Both the position numbers and the translations under genes were made by a program. A stretch of 64,000 nt of DNA, taken from NCBI GenBank assembly GCA_963843465.1, contig CAWJKP010000001.1, positions 620,001 through 684,000 on the forward strand. Direction: 5' to 3'. The stretch's first letter is position 1; every line of letters begins with the position of its first letter. Source of the DNA: CAWJKP01 sp963843465 (GTDB lineage: Bacteria > Planctomycetota > Planctomycetia > Pirellulales > Thermoguttaceae). The notes below the pieces were generated by a model. It made no database searches. It was not told the origin of the DNA and saw only the letters and a program-made list of their open reading frames with translations. Below are positions 55,966-64,000 of the stretch, in pieces.

Positions 55966-56660
55966 TCAGCCGCCAGCAGCGCCCGCCGACGCGCTTGCAC
56001 GCGACGCGACGCCAACCGAAGAAACCGGGCCCAGGGCCTCGACCGCAACGGCCGCGCTGACCGGAGCCTCGGGGCCGGCAACCACGCTGACGGTCAACTG
56101 CGGCAGCACCGGCAGCGACGTGTCGGCGACGGTCACCGGCCAGGCATTGGCAGGGGCGGCCGGCGCGGCGGGCACGCTGCCCAAGTGAATGTCGCTTGCG
56201 GAGACGCTGAAGACCGCCGGGTCGTAGCTCAAGGCCAGCGTGGCCTCCGTCATGCCGTCGTTGGCCGCCGGCAGCGGGTTGTCGATGTTCACCGGCACCG
56301 TCAGGCTGCCGTCGGCCCCCACCTGCAACGCCGACGGGAGGCTCACGGTCGGGTCGGGACCGGTGGAGACAATGGTCCCCAGACCGGTCGGGTAGGGCGG
56401 CAGATACACGACCGTGTGCGCGTTGCTCCCGTAGCCGCCGTTGACGTAGTTGATCAGATCGTTGCCGTCGGCCAAGCTCACATACCCGTAGGCCCCGATG
56501 TCGCCGATGATGGCCGGGTCGGCCAGCTTATAGGCGTTGAAGCCCGCCGTCACGTTGCCGAGCACATTCTCCATCAGCCCCACGTCCGAGCTGTCCAGCG
56601 TGCCGTCGCCGGTCGCATCGCCCAGGAAAGCGACCACGTGCACCGCCTGGCTGCCCAGCG
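55966..56660 (-). pseudogene. C-terminal part of a dockerin/cohesin-like secreted protein
   Basis: The minus frame has HVVAFLGDATGDGTLDSSDV, a type I dockerin calcium-loop pattern (GDATGDGTLDSSD). Next come GYVSLADGNDLINYVNGGYG, a second such loop, and a cohesin-like beta-sandwich (VPVNIDNPLPAANDGMTEAT, ALSYDPAVFSVSASDIHLGS). The N-terminus breaks off at a simple GGAATAGG repeat next to a group II intron copy; the C-terminus runs Ala-rich to 55966. Such proteins assemble enzymes or attach to cell surfaces. The full gene was probably much longer. Confidence 0.6.
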
Positions 56661-56726
56661 CGGGAATAGGGGGATGGAATAGGAATAGGGAATAAGGGAA
56701 TAGAGGGAATAGGGGACAGTCACCCA
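56655..56726. repeat. Simple GGAATA/AGGG repeat with a REP-like motif
   Basis: Irregular repeats of GGAATAGG fill 56665-56712 and end in AATAGGGGACAGTCACCC. The last motif also forms the sequence flanking the two complete group II introns, so it is probably a REP unit at the edge of a broken gene. Confidence 0.6.
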
Positions 56727-56858
56727 TTTATCTCGCACAAATAGGGTAGAGTCGAGAGGTGGCGCGGTGGGGTAGGCTTCGGCATATTCTGGGTCGGGGT
56801 TTCCCCGTCTGTGTCTCACTAGCCGCATGCCGTGCTCCGTTTCCACCTCCCGCTCATC

Positions 56859-56891
56859 GAACCGGACGGGCGGATTTCCCGCATCCGGCTC
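56859..56891 (-). ncRNA. Group II intron domain V (copy 1)
   Basis: The 33-base hairpin has the AGC catalytic triad in GAGCCG, the GAAA loop, the two-base bulge region and the CCGGTTC pairing strand. Identical sequence occurs in copies 2 (58954-58986) and 3 (about 63464-63496). It is the catalytic core of the ribozyme. Confidence 0.85.
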
Positions 56892-56902
56892 TCGGACAAG
56901 GT

Positions 56903-58235
56903 TCATGGTTTCGCCCACGAGTAGCGACGGGGAAGTTTCTTGATGTTCAGCAGCCCAAGCTCACGCTCCAGGCGGCTGTCGGGATATTGGCTGTATCCTT
57001 GTCCATCCAGCGTGAACTTCCTTCGTAGCCACCGACGGACCCGGCGACAGACGTGCCAATGCACGATCCCGAACGCCGCGGTGTAGGTTCCGTAGCAGAA
57101 GTAGTTGGCCCACCCGCGCAACACCTGATTGACCTGGTAGACCAGCGCTTCCGGCCGGATGAACGTCGGCAATCGGCCTACCAACTCGTTGAGCTGGCGG
57201 CAGACCCCAAGCACCTTCTTGCGCCGGTCGCGCGCCCAGATAGGCCCCGCCCGTTCGCGGTGAATACATCCGTCCGAACGTATACCCAAGGAAGTCGAAC
57301 GATTCGGCAGGCAGGCGAGCGACGTGCGTTTTCGTCTCGTTGACCGTCAATTTCAGCCGCCGCATCATGTCGCGCATCGTCGCCAGGGCGTCATCCGCCC
57401 GGCGGCGACACAGGATCACGAAGTCGTCGGCATAGTTGACGATCCGGGCCTGATAACGGGTCTCATGCCCAAGGGTCTTCCAACCCAGCACGAAACGTCG
57501 CATGTACAGGTTCGCCAACAAGGGTGAAATCGGCGCGCCTTGCGGCGAACCGCGCTTCGTGTCCTTGTTCCGCGTGGTACGTCGCACATGGCCCCGCTCG
57601 TCGGTTTCCTCCACCGGCGCCACCAACCATTGCTTTATCAGGTGCAGCATGGCCTTGTCGCTCACGCGACGGGCGACGCACAGCATCAGCTCCGGGTGCG
57701 GGATGCTATCGAAATACCCGCTCAAATCCGCATCGACGACCGCGCGATACCCCTGGCCCAGCAGGCGATGCACTTCTTGCACTGCCTCCAGGGCACTGTG
57801 GTCCGCGCGATAGGCGTGTTGTTCGGGTTGCAGGTCGGCCTCGAAGATCGGTTCCAAGACCAGCAGCGCGGCGGTTTGCACCACGCGGTCGCGGATCGTG
57901 GGAATCCCCAGCGGCCTCTGCTTCCCGTCCGGTTTCGGCAGGTAGACCCGCCGGACCGGTTGCGGCTGATACCGTTTCGTTCGCAATTCCTCCGTCAGTT
58001 CGTCCAACCAGCGATCCACGCCGTACTTCTCGATGTCCTCGAAGGACTGGCCATCGACCCCGGGCGCTCCGCCGTTGGCACGGCATTGCGCGTAGGCCGC
58101 TTCCAGCACGTCGCGGCGATACACCTTGTCGTACAGGGAGTAGAAGCGAAAATTGGGCGCACTCTTCGCTTTGTCATGCAGCGCCGCGCAGAGTTTCTGC
58201 AACGGATTGGTGTTGGTAGGCTCTTCGCCAATCAT
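56903..58235 (-). pseudogene. ltrA: Group II intron reverse transcriptase/maturase, copy 1 (one frameshift)
   Basis: From MIGEEPTNTNPLQKL the protein shows all RT motifs: RRVYLPKPDGKQRPLGIPTI (residues 95-115), DADLSGYFDSIPH, GSPQGAPISPLLANL, and YADD at 268-271. The C-terminal group II maturase part (RRKKVLGVCRQLNELVGRLP to KKLPRRYSWAKP) is in another frame, because of an extra C in CGCGCCCAG near 57233; copy 3 lacks this base. There is no HNH endonuclease. Such RT/maturases splice their intron and drive retrohoming. As written the product loses its maturase end, so copy 1 would need help in trans. Confidence 0.85.
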
Positions 58236-58832
58236 CCTCTGCCTTGCTCCTGCGTACGCTGATCCTTGAACTGAGGCCCCTTGGCTCCGCCGGCATTACC
58301 CGGTTTCAACGCTACTACGAGCCTCTCCGCCGCCGACGCGACCGGACCTGGCCCTCGCGGGTTGCCCGTTGCGGTTGCCGCCGCTGTCGTCGTCGGTTTC
58401 CCGTGCTTCATGTGCGTTCCTTCGATACATGCCGTCGTCTCTACCCCGGCGGAACTGCAGAGTGCTTTCGTCGCTCACTTCCTCTGCAACACTGGCCTTC
58501 CCCAACAGTCAGAAGGGTCGGCTTCCGCGACTAGGGTTTCGGGGCCTAATCGAACGTTCACTTGCGTTACGGCCTGCATCTTCGCGGGGTCACCAAGTGA
58601 CCCTTTCCATCGAAGGCTCCGACGAATTCGTTGCCTCCTCCGCCGCTTCGATTGCTACTGGGCAAGCGACCCTTCCCAGGCGGGACTTCCACCCGCTAGA
58701 ATACACACGCATTCACGGCGCACTGACTGTCCCCTATTTATCCGAATCCCTGGTGCGGACAGTTCGGGATCACGATTCGAGCAACCCTTAGCATCCTGTC
58801 ATTCTCAACATCTCAGTCCACCTTGTCAACCA

Positions 58833-60819
58833 CAAATAGGGTAGAGTCGAGAGGTGGCGCGGTGGGGTAGGCTTCGGCATATTCTGGGTCGGGGTTTCCC
58901 CGTCTGTGTCTCACTAGCCGCATGCCGTGCTCCGTTTCCACCTCCCGCTCATCGAACCGGACGGGCGGATTTCCCGCATCCGGCTCTCGGACAAGGTTCA
59001 TGGTTTCGCCCACGAGTAGCGACGGGGAAGTTTCTTGATGTTCAGCAGCCCAAGCTCACGCTCCAGGCGGCTGTCGGGATATTGGCTGTATCCTTGTCCA
59101 TCCAGCGTGAACTTCCTTCGTAGCCACCGACGGACCCGGCGACAGACGTGCCAATGCACGATCCCGAACGCCGCGGTGTAGGTTCCGTAGCAGAAGTAGT
59201 TGGCCCACCCGCGCAACACCTGATTGACCTGGTAGACCAGCGCTTCCGGCCGGATGAACGTCGGCAATCGGCCTACCAACTCGTTGAGCTGGCGGCAGAC
59301 CCCAAGCACCTTCTTGCGCCGGTCGTGCGCCCAGATAGGCCCCGCCCGTTCGCGGTGAATACATCCGTCCGAACGTATACCCAAGGAAGTCGAACGATTC
59401 GGCAGGCAGGCGAGCGACGTGCGTTTTCGTCTCGTTGACCGTCAATTTCAGCCGCCGCATCATGTCGCGCATCGTCGCCAGGGCGTCATCCGCCCGGCGG
59501 CGACACAGGATCACGAAGTCGTCGGCATAGTTGACGATCCGGGCCTGATAACGGGTCTCATGCCCAAGGGTCTTCCAACCCAGCACGAAACGTCGCATGT
59601 ACAGGTTCGCCAACAAGGGTGAAATCGGCGCACCTTGCGGCGAACCGCGCTTCGTGTCCTTGTTCCGCGTGGTACGTCGCACATGGCCCCGCTCGTCGGT
59701 TTCCTCCACCGGCGCCACCAACCATTGCTTTATCAGGTGCAGCATGGCCTTGTCGCTCACGCGACGGGCGACGCACAGCATCAGCTCCGGGTGCGGGATG
59801 CTATCGAAATACCCGCTCAAATCCGCATCGACGACCGCGCGATACCCCTGGCCCAGCAGGCGATGCACTTCTTGCACTGCCTCCAGGGCACTGTGGTCCG
59901 CGCGATAGGCGTGTTGTTCGGGTTGCAGGTCGGCCTCGAAGATCGGTTCCAAGACCAGCAGCGCGGCGGTTTGCACCACGCGGTCGCGGATCGTGGGAAT
60001 CCCCAGCGGCCTCTGCTTCCCGTCCGGTTTCGGCAGGTAGACCCGCCGGACCGGTTGCGGCTGATACCGTTTCGTTCGCAATTCCTCCGTCAGTTCGTCC
60101 AACCAGCGATCCACGCCGTACTTCTCGATGTCCTCGAAGGACTGGCCATCGACCCCGGGCGTCTCCGCCGTTGGCACGGCATTGCGCGTAGGCCGCTTCC
60201 AGCACGTCGCGGCGATACACCTTGTCGTACAGGGAGTAGAAGCGAAAATTGGGCGCACTCTTCGCTTTGTCATGCAGCGCCGCGCGGAGTTTCTGCAACG
60301 GATTGGTGTTGGTAGGCTCTTCGCCAATCATCCTCTGCCTTGCTCCTGCGTACGCTGATCCTTGAACTGAGGCCCCTTGGCTCCGCCGGCATTACCCGGT
60401 TTCAACGCTACTACGAGCCTCTCCGCCGCCGACGCGACCGGACCTGGCCCTCGCGGGTTGCCCGTTGCGGTTGCCGCCGCTGTCGTCGTCGGTTTCCCGT
60501 GCTTCATGTGCGTTCCTTCGATACATGCCGTCGTCTCTACCCCGGCGGAACTGCAGAGTGCTTTCGTCGCTCACTTCCTCTGCAACACTGGCCTTCCCCA
60601 ACAGTCAGAAGGGTCGGCTTCCGCGACTAGGGTTTCGGGGCCTAATCGAACGTTCACTTGCGTTACGGCCTGCATCTTCGCGGGGTCACCAAGTGACCCT
60701 TTCCATCGAAGGCTCCGACGAATTCGTTGCCTCCTCCGCCGCTTCGATTGCTACTGGGCAAGCGACCCTTCCCAGGCGGGACTTTCACCCGCTAGAATAC
60801 ACACGCATTCACGGCGCAC
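58833..60819 (-). mobile_element. Group II intron, copy 2
   Basis: Nearly identical to copy 1 (a few substitutions and one inserted base). The 5' end is GTGCGCC preceded by AAATAGGGGACAGTCA. It sits inside the C-terminal end of the RAYT gene (60839-61399), same strand. Copies 1 and 2 are separated by only about 110 bases (58724-58832) of unrelated sequence in which I see nothing. Confidence 0.88.
58998..60331 (-). pseudogene. ltrA: Group II intron reverse transcriptase/maturase, copy 2 (two frameshifts)
   Basis: Same protein as copy 1 and with the same extra C in the maturase region (near 59328), so that damage predates duplication or was transferred. It also has one extra base near 60162 (GGGCGTCTCC versus GGGCGCTCC in copy 1), which breaks the protein after residue about 55. 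YADD and the other RT motifs are intact in their frame. It cannot make a full enzyme. Confidence 0.85.
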
Positions 60820-60838
60820 TGACTGTCCCCTATTTCCG

Positions 60839-61399
60839 TGCGACTGTGTCCTCGTATGTCCCTGAGTTCCTCTTCTGGTAGAGCGCTGTCCAGAAAGGCA
60901 TTCCAGTCGGCGATCATTGCCAACAAGGGAGCAACCTTCACCAACTGATCGTCCCGTCCCGACAGGTGTGCGCGAGCACTGCTCCAAGGCCAATCGCCAG
61001 CGGCGGAAACGAGTCCCGCCCGCACGGGGTTCAACTCTACGTAGGCGCCGCTGCCAGCAAGTAGGGTTCGTCCATCACGAACGAGGCGAAGCGTCCTTGC
61101 CAGAGATATCCGCGCCATTTTTCACGGAAGTTGATCCGCCGCGTATAACGCCGATGCGCCTCCCCGACGGCCCACCGCAAACCCTGCTCGGAGGATGGAA
61201 CGGCGATCAAATGGATGTGGTTGGGCATCAGGCAATAGCTCCAGATCGCCACCGCCTCCTCGCGGCACCAGTCCGCCATGAGTTTCAAGTACGCCGCGTA
61301 GTCCCCATCGTTGAAGAACGTCTGCTGGCGGCGGTTTCCACGCTGCGTTACGTGATGGGGCATACCGGGAATCACCAGTCGCGCTAACCTCGCCATCAC
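60839..61399 (-). pseudogene. REP-associated tyrosine transposase (RAYT), frameshifted and intron-truncated
   Basis: MMARLARLVIPGMPHHVTQR, RRQQTFFNDGDYAAYLKLM and WSYCLMPNHIHLIAVP show the HUH motif (H61-I-H63) with the catalytic Tyr expected in HRRYTRRIN (about Y85). RAYTs of the IS200/IS605-related kind mobilise REP palindromes. An indel near 61045 shifts into AYVELNPVRAGLVSAAGDWP, and the C-terminus ends at about 60839, exactly where copy 2 of the group II intron begins. REP-like palindromes around it are its probable substrates. Confidence 0.85.
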
Positions 61400-61401
61400 C
61401 G

Positions 61402-61516
61402 CAAATTACCAGATTCAGCCCACCCTGTCAATAATTAGTTATGTGTCCCCGGAATACACAAATTACCAGATTCAGCCCACCCTGTCAATAATTAGTTATG
61501 TGTCCCCGGAATACGC
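61402..61516. repeat. Tandem duplication, period 57, with REP motif
   Basis: AAATTACCAGATTCAGCCC through GTTATGTGTCCCCGGAATAC is present twice in direct order, at 61403 and 61460. Each unit ends in a REP-like motif (the complement of TTCCGGGGACACA). It is upstream of the RAYT start. Confidence 0.85.
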
Positions 61517-61546
61517 GGAATACGCTCCTTTCCGCCCGCCTGCTTG

Positions 61547-62071
61547 CTACTCAAAGCCATATTGCTTGCGGAACCTTCGACGGTCATCGAGAGTTCCCAC
61601 GCACATATACTGCTTCGGCGCCTCATTGCCCTTGACCTGGGAGCCGATCGAGTACAACGCTACGCCCCTGGGGTCATCTATAACCGGACCTCTTCCGCCC
61701 GGGCCTTCCGTTGGTATCGCCCGGCCATCCGCGTAGTGTGCCGTTTCATAATGGTAACGCTCGAACAGACCGAAGTCTCTTACCAGCAGAGTGCCGTTGT
61801 CTAAAATCCTGTAGACATAGGTGTTGCAATCCATAATCGCTGGAGCCGCTCCACGAGCGGGGTCTTGCTCAATGATGACAATACCACGAAAGCGATTTGG
61901 GATAATGTACTCGATGGTGTAGTCTTGCGATGCGCTCGTAACACAAGAAATCACACCCCCAACGACGACCGCGATCAAAATCAACGCCAGAAGCCGCCTA
62001 TGCGCTTCGGCGGACACGAGGCCGTTACAATTCCGGCCTACGATCGCCCCGCTCTCGGCACGGATTCGCAT
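61547..62071 (-). CDS. Lipoprotein-like protein with DUF6843-type domain, 174 aa
   Basis: A basic N-terminus is followed by a hydrophobic segment ending GVISC (LALILIAVVVGGVISC), a lipobox-like Cys. The mature part starts QDYTIEYIIPNRFRGIVIIE and has LDNGTLLVRDFGLFERYHYE and PRGVALYSIGSQVKG, a beta-rich domain seen in small secreted proteins of planctomycetes and relatives (a DUF6843-like pattern). The ATG directly follows the TAG of the upstream gene, so the two are translated together. Function unknown. Confidence 0.65.
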   Translation of the reverse strand: MRIRAESGAIVGRNCNGLVSAEAHRRLLALILIAVVVGGVISCVTSASQDYTIEYIIPNRFRGIVIIEQDPARGAAPAIMDCNTYVYRILDNGTLLVRDFGLFERYHYETAHYADGRAIPTEGPGGRGPVIDDPRGVALYSIGSQVKGNEAPKQYMCVGTLDDRRRFRKQYGFE

Positions 62072-62619
62072 CTATTTCACCTGGACAGTTCCGTTCGTGC
62101 TAACGATGACACGGAAACTGAAATCGTCGAAGCCCAACAAGTTCTGAAGAGTCGGACCTGGGTCGTTTGGGTAGGACTTGAATGCAACCGTGCCATTGAT
62201 GATAATCTCGAATGCGGGAAACAAGCTGTGTTCGCCGACGCCAGCCAACGTCACGCTTCCATCCGCGTTACGCGTAGCGGTTATCAAGGCGCGTTCATCA
62301 ATGGGCACAGGGATTGGCGCAAACGGGTACGCGGCGCCCGCCCCTATATAAATTTGGCTCTGCGTTGCGGAAATGTCCCTCTCCGCTTCTGTCTTGTTTG
62401 CTGTCGCCCTGGCCGGTTTCAGAGAGCCAACGTGATAGACAGGGGGGAGGCCGGGGATGGGGCTTGGCATGGCTATCACTTGGTACGACGGATCACACGA
62501 TGCTGAGAATAACGTGCCACTAAGCGGCTGCAAGGAACCAATTTGGCCCGAGCTGAACTGCCCGCTTAGCTTTACGCGCGACGTGCCAGCTTGACCAGCA
62601 AGCTCGCGATTGTCTGTTT
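62072..62619 (-). pseudogene. C-terminal part of an unrecognised protein, cut by a REP element
   Basis: The open frame continues upstream without a start to the edge of the 105-bp REP element, reading LAGQAGTSRVKLSGQFSSGQ, then PIPGLPPVYHVGSLKPARAT and a beta-rich end (NADGSVTLAGVGEHSLFPAF). It is directly followed by the lipoprotein-like gene. The family is not recognised. Confidence 0.5.
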
Positions 62620-62724
62620 ACGTATTCCGGGGACACATGACATAATTATTGACAAATGACTGGCGTAAGCGACTGATGGCGGTTCCGCGGCGCGCGAATT
62701 AAGTTATGTGTCCCCGGAATTACC
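62620..62724. repeat. 105-bp REP-like palindromic element, copy A
   Basis: It begins ACGTATTCCGGGGACACATG and ends with the inverted form TTATGTGTCCCCGGAATTACC; the middle contains GCGGTTCCGCGGCGCGCG. Copy B (63239-63343) is identical over about 105 bases. Copy A lies between two broken genes (62072-62619 and 62722-63089). Confidence 0.88.
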
Positions 62725-63089
62725 TTGAAATCGGTGATCGCTCTGTCATATTCGCGTTTCTTGCCCCAAGCAACTCCCCGGCCATAGTGAGCGTCAGCAA
62801 ATCTCGGATCGAGCCGGATTGCCTCGTTGAAATCGGCGATCGCCCTGTCGTTTTGGTCGTTGTAAAGCAGCAGTGCGCGGGCTCGACCGCAATACGCTTT
62901 TGCAAGCCGCGGGTTGAGCCGCAACGCCTCAGTGTACTCTTCGATAGCCTTTTCGTATTCAGCCTCGGAACACCAAGAGCCAGCTCGATTGCAATGCTCA
63001 GCGGCGCGTTTCAAGTCGAGCAACCCCTGGGGGTTGTCGCACGCAAGGCAACAGAGCAGTAATGGCACGGTCAGAAGAGTCCGTTGCAT
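62722..63089 (-). pseudogene. TPR lipoprotein, C-terminus lost at a REP element
   Basis: The ATG at 63089 starts MQRTLLTVPLLLCCLACDN with lipobox-like LLCCLAC. Then TPR repeats: EYEKAIEEYTEALRLNPRLA, DRAIADFNEAIRLDPRFADA and YDRAITDFK. The frame is then replaced by VIPGTHN, encoded by the REP element. The TPR unit is thus cut mid-repeat. Members are protein-binding scaffolds. Confidence 0.7.
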
Positions 63090-63107
63090 AGTTCCGCTCC
63101 GCACTGG

Positions 63108-63238
63108 CTACCGACAATCTTCTCTCAGTTTCTCTTGCAATCGCCAAGTTTCTATTATGTTTTGTATCTCGTTCTGCTCGCGTATCAATTCCGCGATATC
63201 AGCCGCGGGGTCCTCATGTGTGTGTGGTTGCTCGTCGG
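63108..63238 (-). pseudogene. C-terminal fragment of an unrecognised protein
   Basis: Between REP copy B and the stop at 63108 the frame reads DEQPHTHEDPAADIAELIRE, then NEIQNIIETWRLQEKLREDC. It is a charged helical tail with no start; its beginning is replaced by the REP element. The TPR lipoprotein gene starts 19 bases later on the same strand. Confidence 0.45.
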
Positions 63239-63343
63239 ACGTATTCCGGGGACACATGACATAATTATTGACAAATGACTGGCGTAAGCGACTGATGGCG
63301 GTTCCGCGGCGCGCGAATTAAGTTATGTGTCCCCGGAATTACC
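63239..63343. repeat. 105-bp REP-like palindromic element, copy B
   Basis: Identical to copy A. It joins directly to the 3' end of group II intron copy 3 on one side and to the 63108-63238 gene fragment on the other. Its inverted ends could pair to form a long hairpin. Confidence 0.88.
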
Positions 63344-64000
63344 AAATAGGGTAGAGTCGAGAGGTGGCGCGGTGGGGTAGGCTTCGGCATATTCTGGGTC
63401 GGGGTTTCCCCGTCTGTGTCTCACTAGCCGCATGCCGTGCTCCGTTTCCACCTCCCGCTCATCGAACCGGACGGGCGGATTTCCCGCATCCGGCTCTCGG
63501 ACAAGGTTCATGGTTTCGCCCACGAGTAGCGACGGGGAAGTTTCTTGATGTTCAGCAGCCCAAGCTCACGCTCCAGGCGGCTGTCGGGATATTGGCTGTA
63601 TCCTTGTCCATCCAGCGTGAACTTCCTTCGTAGCCACCGACGGACCCGGCGACAGACGTGCCAATGCACGATCCCGAACGCCGCGGTGTAGGTTCCGTAG
63701 CAGAAGTAGTTGGCCCACCCGCGCAACACCTGATTGACCTGGTAGACCAGCGCTTCCGGCCGGATGAACGTCGGCAATCGGCCTACCAACTCGTTGAGCT
63801 GGCGGCAGACCCCAAGCACCTTCTTGCGCCGGTCGCGCGCCAGATAGGCCCCGCCCGTTCGCGGTGAATACATCCGTCCGAACGTATACCCAAGGAAGTC
63901 GAACGATTCGGCAGGCAGGCGAGCGACGTGCGTTTTCGTCTCGTTGACCGTCAATTTCAGCCGCCGCATCATGTCGCGCATCGTCGCCAGGGCGTCATCC
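63343..64000 (-). mobile_element. Group II intron, copy 3 (cut by the window end)
   Basis: The 3' end (domain V and VI region) is identical to copies 1 and 2 and the RT gene begins beyond the window. It differs from them by the absence of the extra C in the maturase region. Confidence 0.85.
63508..64000 (-). CDS. ltrA: Group II intron reverse transcriptase/maturase, copy 3 (partial)
   Basis: The visible C-terminal part (RDMMRRLKLTVNETKTHVAR, then SFDFLGYTFGRMYSPRTGGA and LARDRRKKVLGVCRQLNELV to the stop) is in one frame without the break present in copies 1 and 2. The YADD part lies outside the window. If the rest is intact this copy may supply enzyme for all three. Confidence 0.8.
   Translation of the reverse strand, partial: DDALATMRDMMRRLKLTVNETKTHVARLPAESFDFLGYTFGRMYSPRTGGAYLARDRRKKVLGVCRQLNELVGRLPTFIRPEALVYQVNQVLRGWANYFCYGTYTAAFGIVHWHVCRRVRRWLRRKFTLDGQGYSQYPDSRLERELGLLNIKKLPRRYSWAKP

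Larger units (their letters stand above)
56738..58723 (-). mobile_element. Group II intron, copy 1
   Basis: On the minus strand the element begins GTGCGCCGTGAATG (the GUGYG-type 5' end), contains a reverse-transcriptase gene and ends with domain V (56859-56891: GAGCCG at the 5' side, a GAAA tetraloop, CCGGTTC at the 3' side) and a downstream region up to CCCTATTTG. AAATAGGGGACAGTCA precedes the 5' end, as in copy 2. About 1985 bases. It lies at the edge of the dockerin-protein fragment. Confidence 0.88.

Noticed and set aside
58281..58844. Plus-strand ORFs in the intron 5' region (and 60377-60865)
   Set aside because: They are antisense to the structured intron RNA and appear only because the copies are identical.
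58813..59013. Small repeated ORF starting MGETMNLVREPDAG (also near 56720-56918 and 63323)
   Set aside because: It translates domains V and VI of the group II intron; conservation reflects the ribozyme, not a protein.

Overview
The window looks like a chromosomal piece from a planctomycete, probably related to Pirellulales. The evidence is high GC, many secreted enzymes with Tat (RRxFLK) or Sec signals, several Gfo/Idh/MocA oxidoreductases, xylose-isomerase-like TIM barrels, PQQ/NHL/LVIVD beta-propellers, TPR proteins with many repeats, a short HU-like protein, and transposase remnants of types common in that phylum. This is inferred from gene content; no rRNA is present.

Layout. 0-11 kb: an SGNH-like hydrolase, a PQQ-type propeller, then a same-strand run of sugar-modification genes (DegT aminotransferase, two Gfo/Idh/MocA oxidoreductases, ceramidase-like enzyme, sugar isomerase). 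11-26.9 kb: mostly minus-strand secreted propellers and hydrolases, including a nitrilase and a large GH2 enzyme, mixed with truncated genes. 27-36 kb: carbohydrate-active secreted proteins, decayed dispersed repeats and an HU-like protein. 37-46 kb: a very long TPR protein, chimeric gene fragments, a pRiA4b-type protein beside an HTH regulator, and a csrA homologue. 46-48 kb: a GH29 fucosidase and a broken rtcA.

48.7-50.25 kb holds the most unusual feature: a minus-strand array of 11 tRNA genes (Phe, Glu, Ile, Asn, Ser, Gly, Ser, Arg, Arg, Arg, Cys), one tRNA-like remnant and a 121-codon ORF. Five tRNAs whose anticodons are not Ser/Leu/Tyr carry the same GC-rich hairpin in the variable loop. 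Several lack U8 or U33. A terminator-like hairpin lies immediately upstream of the first tRNA.

50.7-55.5 kb has an IS30 remnant and three secreted carbohydrate-related genes. 55.6-64 kb is a repeat-dominated zone: three nearly identical group II introns (the third cut by the window end), a REP-associated tyrosine transposase (RAYT) interrupted by one intron, and REP-like GGGGACA palindromes that sit exactly where neighbouring genes are broken.

Many genes are split by single-base indels, some in short homopolymers, or fused at abrupt junctions. This is either real gene decay or sequence/assembly error, and it should be settled before function is inferred from any truncated gene.
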